Origin: Poa pratensis
Taxonomy: Eukaryota > Streptophyta > Magnoliopsida > Poales > Poaceae
NCBI GenBank assembly: GCA_947311845.1
Contig: CAMZMU010000063.1
Location: forward strand, 55,923,618 to 55,987,617
Reading direction: 5' to 3'
Length of the DNA: 64,000 bases
Under the pieces are notes generated by a model. The model searched no databases. It had not been told where the DNA came from and saw nothing but the letters and a program-made list of their open reading frames with translations. Both the position numbers and the translations under genes were made by a program. This document shows, piece after piece, positions 55,928 to 64,000 of this stretch. Position 1 is the first letter of the stretch. The number at the start of each line of letters is the position of its first letter.

Positions 55928-56687
55928 AGGGTGAACGAAGCCCCGGCTCACCCGGCCTCTACATAGCACACAAACTTCTTGTTGCATAGAAACCGTAACC
56001 ACACGACTCGCGACAGAAAATTCACTAGACTTTCTCTAGCCCTATAGAAGACAAAAACAAATAGAATATATAAAACTTATAAGAAAAGCATTTAAAAGTC
56101 GTACCTACGTCGTTGATGACAAGTCCCTAAAGACGAGTTTCGAGCCACCACACGACGTAACACTGCTAAAAATGTTTCCACCAGAATATGCAAACTCAAA
56201 GTTGAAGGAATTATCATCATCACATGTCCAGTCAATAACAAATCACTGAACAGATGTCGCTGGAGGAGAAATTGGAAACCGATGATGCTCCATACCGTCA
56301 CACCTCCAGCCACTTTCGCACCACATTCGACCGAGCAACAACAGGCATGACTTGACACCGCAGAGGAAACGTCGTGCGTAGCACCTGACAGGATCGGTCA
56401 TAACTAGACGCCTCCATGAGAGACGCCACATCGCCACTGTCAGGTAAGCATGACCTAACATCTCCCCCGAAATCGTCATGCGTAGCACCTGCTGCGTCGA
56501 ACCGAACCCGGTCTCGAATTGGAGGGGGCGTCACATACCACCGCTGGCAACGAAACTCCACGGTTTCAAAAAACGACGTCCCATACCGCCATCGACCGCG
56601 ACACAGGAAGTATGACACCATCACCAAATCGAAGATCCGGCCATCGTGTCAACCACATGACGACGATGCCCTCCGCCTGTTAAAATA
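55928..56687. other. Intergenic DNA, no supported gene
   Basis: Several overlapping minus frames (56092-56627) are open but show no conserved motif, and none has a plausible context. Confidence 0.5.
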
Positions 56688-56689
56688 TA

Positions 56690-56813
56690 TTCCCTCCGTT
56701 CGGAAAAAGATGTCTTGATTTTGTTTAAATTTAGATGTATGTACACACTAATACATGTCTAGATACATCCAAATTTAGACAAATCAAAGACATTCTTTTC
56801 CGCACGGAGGGAG
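56690..56813. mobile_element. Stowaway MITE, 124 bp
   Basis: Ends TTCCCTCCGTTCGG and, inverted, CTCCCTCCGTGCGG, flanked by TA (56688-56689, 56814-56815). The interior is an AT-rich near-palindrome (AAATTTAGATGTAT... and its inverse). Confidence 0.9.
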
Positions 56814-56974
56814 TATAGCATAGCGATTTCCATCAGTTTAAATTTTTGGGATAGTTGGCGAGTGCATCAATTTAATATGGTATCAGAGCCAAGTAGTATC
56901 AAGTTTAAGACCCGGCCAACGTGCTATTTAATATAAAAAATAGTTGTGATCTCTTATTGATCCCACGTCTAACC

Positions 56975-57828
56975 TAGGCCTGGAATTCGAACCAGCTAGG
57001 CTCGACTCACTCAAACTCGGTCAACTGACGAGCTACTCGAACTCGGCTCGTTCAAGAAAACGAGTCTAAAAATTAAGTTCGACTCGACTCGGTGAACTCG
57101 CGAGTAGCTCGGTATAAACAGACAACAAGTAAAATGTATGAATTTATGGACCATCCCGCTTCTTCTTTCCTGTAGCCTTCAACTCCAACCACGGCTGCTT
57201 CTCCATGACGCCATGGTCGGGGAGGATGGCGCGGCGTAGCGGCCGTCGGGGAAGATGGGGTGACGGAGAGGAGGTGGGCTAGAAAAGGAGCGGCTGGGCG
57301 GTAGCCGACGGTGAGGATGGGGCGATGGAGAGGAGGTGGGCTAGGACGGGGGCGGCCGGCCGGTGGCCGGCAGGGGCGGAGGTTGTGCGCCACCGCCTCT
57401 CCTCAGCTACAGAGAGGGGAATGAGAAAGGAAACGCTAACCTTGTAGCATACTCATGTTCCTGCGTGTGTGGCTGCGTGCTAGTTGCGCTGGTGGCTGCG
57501 GTGCGTTGGTGGGCTAAGCAGGATTTGCTAGTTGGGCTTGTGGGCTTGGGCTAGACATGAACGTTCACTGTGATTTTTGTTTTTAACTCGCGAGTTTCGC
57601 GTTTTAATTCTAGCCCTACTCTAACCTCTTCCCGTTGTAATTTCTGTTTTTTAGCGAGCTAAATGAGGTTACCGAGTTACTCGATAACTCGACTAGAAAA
57701 GCTCGAACTCGTTTAGTAAAAAATTTGGAAACTCGGCTCGGCTCGTTTGGTTCCAAGTTCGAGTCGAGTCGAGCTTAGTAGCGAGTTTTCGTTTAACTCG
57801 CTAGTTTCGCGTTTTAATTCCAGCGCTA
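56975..57828. mobile_element. hAT element, 854 bp, with internal end duplication
   Basis: Perfect 8-bp duplications GTCTAACC (56967-56974, 57829-57836). Ends TAGGCCTGGAATTCGAACC and, inverted, TAGCGCTGGAATTAAAAC. Subterminal parts are full of CTCGAACTCG / CGAGTCGAG motifs. A second right end, with the same outside flank (CTCTAACCTCTTCCCG), occurs inside near 57590-57640. The middle holds a GC-rich 60-bp near-repeat (57240-57350). Open frames there are not supported as genes. Confidence 0.8.
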
Positions 57829-57910
57829 GTCTAACCTCTTCCCGTTTGTCCAACATATACATGAGGGAGAATATATAGCCAGACCCCTTTCTATATATCA
57901 GTTCAAACTT

Positions 57911-57987
57911 TTGGTTGTGTTAGCTAGTGCATGAAACATGACACCGACTTTTTATTGTGTTGGTTAGTGCATGAAACATGACACCAC
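57911..57987. repeat. Short tandem duplication (about 45 bp)
   Basis: TTAGTGCATGAAACATGACACC-like unit present twice, at about 57920 and 57965, separated by TTTTTATTGTGTTGG. Confidence 0.7.
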
Positions 57988-58257
57988 CATCGAAAGACCA
58001 GGGTCGCCGCATCTAGGGCCAAACTCTTGCACCCATCATAGGCTGACGTTGCAGAGAGACGAAAGCGGCCAGCTCAATGCCGCTTGACCGACGACTCGCT
58101 ACTGCGCTGCCACGCAACAACAACCTCCGGGACACTACCTGCTCGTCGCAAGCCGCAACAGGTCCAAAAAGACGAGGCTGCCACGACTACTCCCTCCAGG
58201 ACATCGCCGGCAGCTAGCCGGTCACCCCCATCCCAGAGCTGTTGTTGCTGCTCGAAA

Positions 58258-58346
58258 TTTCATGTTCCGCCACGCGTGCAACCATCATTCAGAGCTGCTT
58301 CTATGTTCCGCGACGCGCGCGCAGCCATCATTCAGAGCTGCTTCTT
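58258..58346. repeat. Short tandem duplication (about 44 bp)
   Basis: ATGTTCCGCCACGCG...CATCATTCAGAGCTGCTTCT occurs twice in succession, with small differences. Surrounding DNA (58000-58750) has no supported gene. Confidence 0.7.
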
Positions 58347-59123
58347 TGATATAGGCCAGAGATCTCTGCAGTGGGACCATACGAGGACACGATAACGCCG
58401 TCCTCTATCCGCCTGGAGTGGCTTTGCTCGCCGGCCGGCTTCCTCGGTTGGAGTTGGAGAGTTGGAGGAGAGGTGGTGTAGGGGTGGCGGAGGCTAGGGT
58501 TTCACCTGCGCAGCCCCCTAGGAGGGACGCGGGTGTGGATTTTTTTGAGGGTGAACAGATCATGTGCTCCCTGCTCTTGGTAATCTTGGGTTCGGGTGGT
58601 GGATGCCTGTGCAACAGTGCAAGTGCGCGTTGACGACGGATGCGTGTCCTGCTTGGGATCAACCAGGTGTAAACTGGATGGCGCGTGCCGGCCGGCCGGG
58701 GCGCACACCCGCTATAGCATGCATCTCCTGCCGCCTCTCGCGAAACTGAGGGTGTGTTTGTTTGGCCTGTGGCTGGCTGGCTGTGGCTGTGCAGGGAAAG
58801 CTGATGTGCAGGAAAAGCTGCTTTTCTGAATGTCACTGTTTGGCGACTTGGCTAGCTGTCTAACTGTGTGTTGAGGATTTGTCTGAAATACTCTCAGAGT
58901 TCCGAGTACATGTAAATTACCGATTGAAGTGTATAATCGTATCTGTCCCTATAAAATACCATAATACATAACATTAAACAGAATAAATAATTAATAGGAT
59001 ATAGATTTGTCCAAAATACATATCGTACCATTACACAAATAGGATATTGTCCATAAATAATATATATTAATCTAAACTACATGTCAATGACGTTACACAT
59101 AATAACTAGCTAGCACGAGTAGA

Positions 59124-59627
59124 TCATCTTCTTCTCGCATTGAACACTGCGGTAGCAATGCGTTCACGCCTTGCTTTCATGTCATCGGTGTTTGTTCCAC
59201 TCGGGGCAGTGTCACCGGATAGTGTTGTTGACTGCCTTTGGACCTTAGGGACGTAATTCTCATCTTTATCACATCGATCAAACTGTTTGTCACGCAACTG
59301 TGAGTCCCTAATGAAATTGTGAAGTGCAATGCAAGCTAGGATAATTCTTTTATGTGTATCCAGTTCGTCAGAAGGAATATACTTCAATATGCGCCATTTG
59401 TTTTTCAAGATACAAAAAACGCGCTCAATAGCATTCCGAAGAGATGAATGTAGATAGTTGAAAAGCTCTTCCCTTTTTGTTGGTCGCCCTTCTCGGCGAA
59501 AATCTGGTATATGGTACGTGTTGTTCTTAAAAGGAGCTAGGAATCCCTTCCTATTTGGATAACCTGAATCAACAAGGTAGTACGTATCTGGGCATAAAAG
59601 GAAATGTGGATAATCAGAATCAAACAA
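59124..59627 (-). pseudogene. PIF/Harbinger transposase, C-terminal part
   Basis: 167 codons with YYLVDSGYPN (a catalytic aspartate), the HSSLRNAIERVFCILKNKWRIL block (catalytic glutamate) and a conserved LACIALHNFIRD. This is the DDE_Tnp_4 fold of PIF/Harbinger transposases, which normally exceed 350 residues. The N-terminal half, including the first catalytic aspartate, is absent, probably by internal deletion. The adjoining minus frame (59620-60045) is GC-rich leader-like DNA and not transposase. No companion MYB-like gene was seen. Confidence 0.85.
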
Positions 59628-59695
59628 AATAGCAATGCATGTGCACTAAAGTCATGTGAATAATCATAGAGAATATTACCACCAGGAGGGGTCGG

Positions 59696-59765
59696 GAATT
59701 CGACTGGATACTTTTCGATGCTCCGTTGGAGAATTCGACTGGATACTTTTCGATGCTCCGTTGGA
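59696..59765. repeat. 35-bp perfect tandem duplication
   Basis: GAATTCGACTGGATAC...CCGTTGGA occurs at 59696-59730 and 59731-59765 without a mismatch, just upstream of the truncated transposase. Confidence 0.9.
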
Positions 59766-60285
59766 GGTGAGTTGGGGATCCTGTGGCGGACGAGGACGGC
59801 GGGGAGAAGCTTGGGGTCGGGGACGGCGAGGACAACAGGGGGTCCGGCGGCGGGAAGCTGCAGCGAAGGGTCGGGCGGCGTGGAACGGGGCACGGCGGCA
59901 GAGGGAGGAGATCTAGAGTCGGGGAGGACGTTGGCTGTCGGGGACGCGCCGCTCGCCGGCGGGAGGGGTGCTGCGAGCTGGTGGCGCCGGCGGGAGGAGT
60001 AACCCTAGCTCGCGAGATAGGTTGGGGTCGGGGTCGAGCGAGCATGGGGAAAATGCGAGCGAGTCAGGGACGGGGTCGGGGTTAGGCTGGGGAAAGACTA
60101 GGCGGTGGCATTGGTTGTAATTCTTTCGAACGACATGTCCCTTTTACAAAACGATTCGCCCCACTTTGCGGAAAGCCACGGGGAAGCACCTCTCGGGGTG
60201 CTTTCTCTCTGTAGTGCAATCGCGAGGCTGGCTTTGGCAAAGCCAGTAGCGAAGCTAGGCTGTTTGGCTGGCTTTGTTGGCTTTT

Positions 60286-61715
60286 GAAAAAATAGGCTTC
60301 CGCCCCGCTATAATAATAGCAACCACCCGATACAAGTTTTGAGGCCACTGCTGGGGCAATACAGCACAGTCACGCCCAAAAGAAAAGAAAGAGAAAAAGA
60401 AAAGAAAAGAAAGCCGACATTGGCGGATCAACGAAAACAAAGGCGACCCGCAACCGCTGCGCTCTCTCCGGCAAAGTCGCACCACTATCCTAGCACACTG
60501 AAACGTCGCGTACCAAACAACACCTCCAAGAAGGAAAACAGCGAGACGCTGCTGCTGTCCGGACTAGTCATAGGGTTTCCCCCGGTACGCTACAGGTAGT
60601 GGAAAAGAGGTACACCCGACGCCCTTCAGGAAGGAACAGCGACACTCACAAGCATCACCGCGTCGGTGTCAAATGACAAGGATTTCTCCCGACCTCCAAA
60701 AAACCACATCCCTGGACAATCCGACGTGCTCCACCCATCTTGCCACCCACCAACAAACGCCACCACGAAATTGAGGTCACCATTGTCGTATCACCAGTTA
60801 AGCGCAGCACGACCGGTCGAACCGAGAAAGACCCGCCATAGACAGAGCTGCAGTACCACAACCACGTGGGAGGGATCGACCTCCACCGCCATAGACGGTA
60901 ACCGACCGGACGCAGCACGCAGGAGCACACCAAGCCACGTTGGAGCCGGAGGGCGGCTGCAGCACAGCCACCTGGAGGACTACCTCCACCGCCATCGGCG
61001 GGTGCCGACCGGACGCTGTAGCAGAGACACACCAGGCTGGGCAAGCCCGGCCGGTCCCTGAAAGGGTCCGTGAGGTCTCCGCCACCACGCTGGTGCACGT
61101 AGGCCGACGCCGCTCCTACACTCAAGATCGGCACCAAAGGCCCGGTCGGACCCAAAAAGGGTCCGCGAAGCTCCCGGCGTCACGCTGCAGAAGACGTGTT
61201 GTTGTCGCCGCCACTCCGTCACAAGCATCGAACCTCAGTCAAACCGGGTAGCCGGGTCGAGTTTGGGCCCACACTGACCCAGATCGGGCCCAAAAGGGCC
61301 CAGATCTGGGCCTGCAAGGCCCCGGCGGAACCCTAGCCACCCGCACCACCAACTGGCGGCGCCGCCGCTGCGCTCACCTCCGGCAGCCGAGAAGAACAAG
61401 AGTAGCCGCGCCACCGAAGCTCACCGCCGCCACACCGCCTCCTGGCGAAAACCGAGCCGCCGCCCGCCGAGGACCACCGACGCCAGAGAGGCAGAGCCAC
61501 GCCTCCACCCATCCAGGCGTGGGGAGGGACAGGCCGGCGCCGCCGGCGCCGCGCGGGCCGTGCCCGGCGGCCACTGCCGACGGCGGCGACGGGGGAGGAC
61601 AAGAAAAGGACGGGAAGGGGGCTCGAGGAGGGCGCGCGCCGCCGCCGTGTGGGGCCTGGGCCAGGGCAGTGCCGCCGCCGGCGGACGGGAACCCTAGCGC
61701 GCGGGGAGAGAGGAG
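60286..61715 (-). mobile_element. GC-rich non-LTR retroposon, second copy, 1430 bp
   Basis: Duplications TTGTTGGCTTTT at 60274-60285 and 61716-61727 bracket it. Read on the minus strand it begins with AACCCTAGCG-containing GC-rich DNA and ends TATAGCGGGGCGGAAGCC then a T-interrupted, A-rich tail. It shares the start, middle (TGGTGACCTCAATTTCGTGG-type stretch) and end with the copy at 29965-31250. No enzyme is encoded; the many open frames are composition effects. Confidence 0.75.
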
Positions 61716-61769
61716 TTGTTGGCTTTTTTCTATGGAAAGCCACGAAAAGCTGAAACAAACACCCCTGAG

Positions 61770-62180
61770 GCGGAGAGTGCCTTCGTTTCATTTTTTCACG
61801 CACGCAAATCAATAGATCTGCCTGCCTGCCGCTTTTATTTTGGCAAGGAGCGTGAGCACGCACTGTGCTATTGTGAACTGTGGTGCCTGTAGCATGGAGG
61901 CATCACTAACTATATTAAGGAGCACCGATTCCACGCGCTCTCAGCACTCCTGACACTGTAGCGTCGCACTGTAGCGTGTACAATGTGCGCAGTTTTTTTT
62001 TTTTGACAAAACAGCCCATTTCTATTATAATATGTACACGAAATATATGCGCGTCGACGAGTAGGTTCCATTCCCGTGATCGGTTTCGAGTTTGGTCGAG
62101 TCTAGCTCCTTAATTTCGGATCCAGATTCGCACGAACATTTGACAAAATTTGTCCAATTCGTCGCACTCAGCCATCCGTT
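61770..62180. other. Intergenic DNA
   Basis: No gene. A T-run (about 61991-62004) followed by GACAAAACAGCCCA resembles the reverse of a retroposon tail, but no target duplication was found. Confidence 0.45.
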
Positions 62181-62594
62181 TGAATTTTCCTTTCACGAGT
62201 AGATGTATACCACCCTTCCAAACAATTTTCGTGTTTTAACCTTCTTATTTTGACGGACATATACCCATTTCTCTCTAATCTTTAGATTCGTTGTATTTTA
62301 GGCTGTGAAAAAAGACAAATTCTGACAGATTCCAAAATTTTGAATTCTGGGTATTTGGATCCAGATACATATACCAAAGCGAACCGCTGAATTTTCCTTT
62401 CACGAGTAGATGTATACCACCCTTCCAAACAACTTTCGTGTTTTAACCTTCTTATTTTGACGGACATATACCCATTTCTCTCTAATCTTTAGATTCGTTG
62501 TATTTTAGTCTGTGAAAAAAGACAAATTCTGACAGATTCCAAAATTTTGAATTCTGGGTATTTGGATCCAGATACATATACCAAAGCGAACCGC
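62181..62594. repeat. Two 207-bp tandem repeats
   Basis: TGAATTTTCCTTTCACGAGT starts at 62181 and 62388, and the two units are nearly identical throughout. A third partial copy of the first 50 bp lies at 62705-62758. Confidence 0.9.
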
Positions 62595-62761
62595 TTCAGC
62601 ACTCTCTCAACGCGCCCCCGTCAACTCTACCTCCTTAATTTTGGATCCAAATTCGCAAAAATATTTGACACATTTCGTCAAATTCGTCGCACTCAGACAT
62701 CCGCTTGAATTTTCCTTTCACGAGTAGATATATACCACCCTTCCAAATAACTTTCGTGGTG

Positions 62762-63065
62762 CGCGCCGCTTTCTTGCATTAAAATCCTCGCACATTCCAA
62801 AAAATGTGACTTGGTCTTCCGGACGCCGCTTGCTTGCAATAAAGTCCTCGCGCTTTCTAAAAAATGTGACTCGGTCCTACGGACGCCACATACTTGCAGT
62901 AAAGTCCTCACACTTTCCAAAAAAAATTACCTCGGTCCTCCGGCCGCCGTTTTCTTGCAACAAAGTCCTCACACTTTCCAAAAAAATGTGCCTCCGTCCT
63001 ACGGACTCATCTTTCTTGCAGTACAGTCCTCGCACTTTCCAAAAAATATAACTCAGTCCTCCGGA
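62762..63065. repeat. Minisatellite: five units of about 60 bp
   Basis: Units of the type CTTGCAATAAAGTCCTCGC...AAAAAATGTGACTCGGTCC start near 62763, 62824, 62885, 62945 and 63006. Neighbouring units differ at roughly one in six positions. The repeats are contiguous, with no unique spacers. Confidence 0.85.
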
Positions 63066-64000
63066 ATAAAACATTTTTGTATAAGACTCTTTTGTTTAAA
63101 CAATTTCCCGAAAATGATTAATGTTGTAAAATCAACAACTTTAAGTCTGTCCATCAGAAAAATATGAATAATATATCAAAATGCTCAGAACGATAAATGC
63201 TTACTATTTATGACAAAATACAAACATATTTCAACATTTCAATTTGGTAAATACTTGGAGATAATCTAAACGCATTTTCTCTAATTATGAAGTTAAATTA
63301 AATAAATGCATCGTTTGCAATTAGGCTCTCGGACGGAGCCGCCACCAGCGCCGACGCGGACCGCCGTTGTTGCAAGCCTCCCCCGACGAATAGAAGGCAG
63401 CCACTTATTCCAATTGTTCCCACAAATTTCATAAAAATGTTCAAATTAGGCACTATCACAAAATGCAAAAATATTTTAAACGTGCTGCTCCAAACAAAAT
63501 GTTCGGACTTTCCAACATTCTCCCACTCAGAAGCAAGCAAACACGTTTATTCAGAAATTAAACATGCATTTCGTACCTAACGACAAAATTAATATTTCGA
63601 GCTGCCGTCTTTATTCACCTCTACACGCACGCTGAAATCAGCCAAAATTCCATAAAGTCTGCATCTTGATCAACAAAAACAGCGATATAGTGCATACTTA
63701 CATGACTTGATTTTAATTCTAAAATTCCTCTTAAAAGGCACTGCGTGCCGTCGCGCCAAATTCCACTAGTTATATTCAACCGTGGGACGCCGCTCTTCTT
63801 CAGAGAAGTTTTGAGGTCTTTGATGCGCGTGCGCCCATCCCAACGGAGCAGCATTGAATTTGGACCGGGAAGTGAGGCCGGCCACGGATCATGTCGCCGA
63901 ATTAGTACAGTGTAGACTAGTTTCAGGTGTACTGTAGTAAATTCTCCGTCTTGTTACGTCAACAAACATAACTATGCTTTCAACATTACTGGTACGTTGA
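63066..64000. other. Right flank, no supported feature
   Basis: AT-rich DNA. Minus frames at 63298-63540 and 63621-63854 have no recognised motif. No inverted termini or target duplications found. Confidence 0.5.

Larger units (their letters stand above)
58751..61764 (-). mobile_element. PIF/Harbinger-like element, invaded by a retroposon
   Basis: A partial PIF/Harbinger transposase lies inside. The left end GGTGTGTTTGTTTGG and the right end, inverted, GGGTGTTTGTTTCAGC look like terminal repeats, and CTGAG flanks both sides (58746-58750, 61765-61769). PIF elements normally duplicate 3 bp such as TWA, so the exact ends are uncertain. A 1430-bp retroposon sits at 60286-61715. Confidence 0.55.

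Noticed and set aside
56092..56627. Three overlapping minus-strand frames as a gene
   Set aside because: No domain, no agreement between frames, and no splice structure could be supported.
56878..56896. TATGGTATCAGAGCCAAG as a copia primer-binding site
   Set aside because: No LTR ends beside it and no retrotransposon interior follows; it is an isolated match.
60339..61863. Overlapping frames of 82-176 codons
   Set aside because: They are inside the reverse-orientation retroposon and its GC-rich DNA, without conserved motifs.
62762..63065. Regular repeats resembling a CRISPR array
   Set aside because: Units are contiguous, diverged and without unique spacers, and the genome is a plant's.

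Overview
The window is plant nuclear DNA from a grass, most likely a member of the wheat tribe (Triticeae). The support is a copia element with BARE1/WIS/Angela-type LTRs (34029-44106), Stowaway and hAT miniature elements, a TNP2-type CACTA transposon, a Tat-lineage gypsy element with an antisense gene, and a dense nested-transposon structure. There is no bacterial or organellar signature, no CRISPR array and no complete tRNA or rRNA gene.

Layout. 1-914: unassigned flank plus a GC-rich repeat. 915-5794: CACTA element with an intact 1141-codon TNP2 transposase on the minus strand and a right end made of hairpin repeats, inserted into a chromovirus-type gypsy element. 5795-9482: the decayed protease-RT-RNase H-integrase-chromodomain part of that gypsy element. 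9491-23932: a small hAT-like element split by a 14-kb Tat gypsy retrotransposon (9662-23663, target duplication CTTTT). The Tat element has gag, protease, RT, dual RNase H and integrase on the plus strand and a multi-exon antisense gene on the minus strand. Its 3' LTR is split by a solo LTR (21975-23164, target duplication CATGG).

24105-29775 and 33798-50600 are two copies of one ancestral segment carrying an F-box/DUF295 gene. The copies differ by many insertions, and each copy shows the empty site for insertions in the other. Copy A holds a Stowaway element, a 353-bp solo LTR inside the gene and a Mutator-like element. Copy B holds the 10-kb Angela-type element, a short LINE fragment, a Pack-MULE-like element, another Mutator-like element and a nested retroposon. 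Both F-box copies are broken, by different lesions. Between the copies lie a 1.3-kb non-LTR retroposon, a GC-rich gene fragment and non-coding DNA.

51136-54844 (minus) is the best candidate for a conventional host gene. It encodes a DUF630/DUF632 protein with a potential N-myristoylation start, at least four exons, and apparent frame breaks in its 3' half. From 55359 to the end the window holds hAT and Stowaway miniature elements, a PIF/Harbinger element with a partial transposase invaded by a second copy of the GC-rich retroposon, and two tandem-repeat blocks (207-bp and about 60-bp units).

Most coding sequence here is transposon-derived. Boundaries given with target-site duplications were read directly from the sequence. 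Family names rest on recalled motifs, without a database search.
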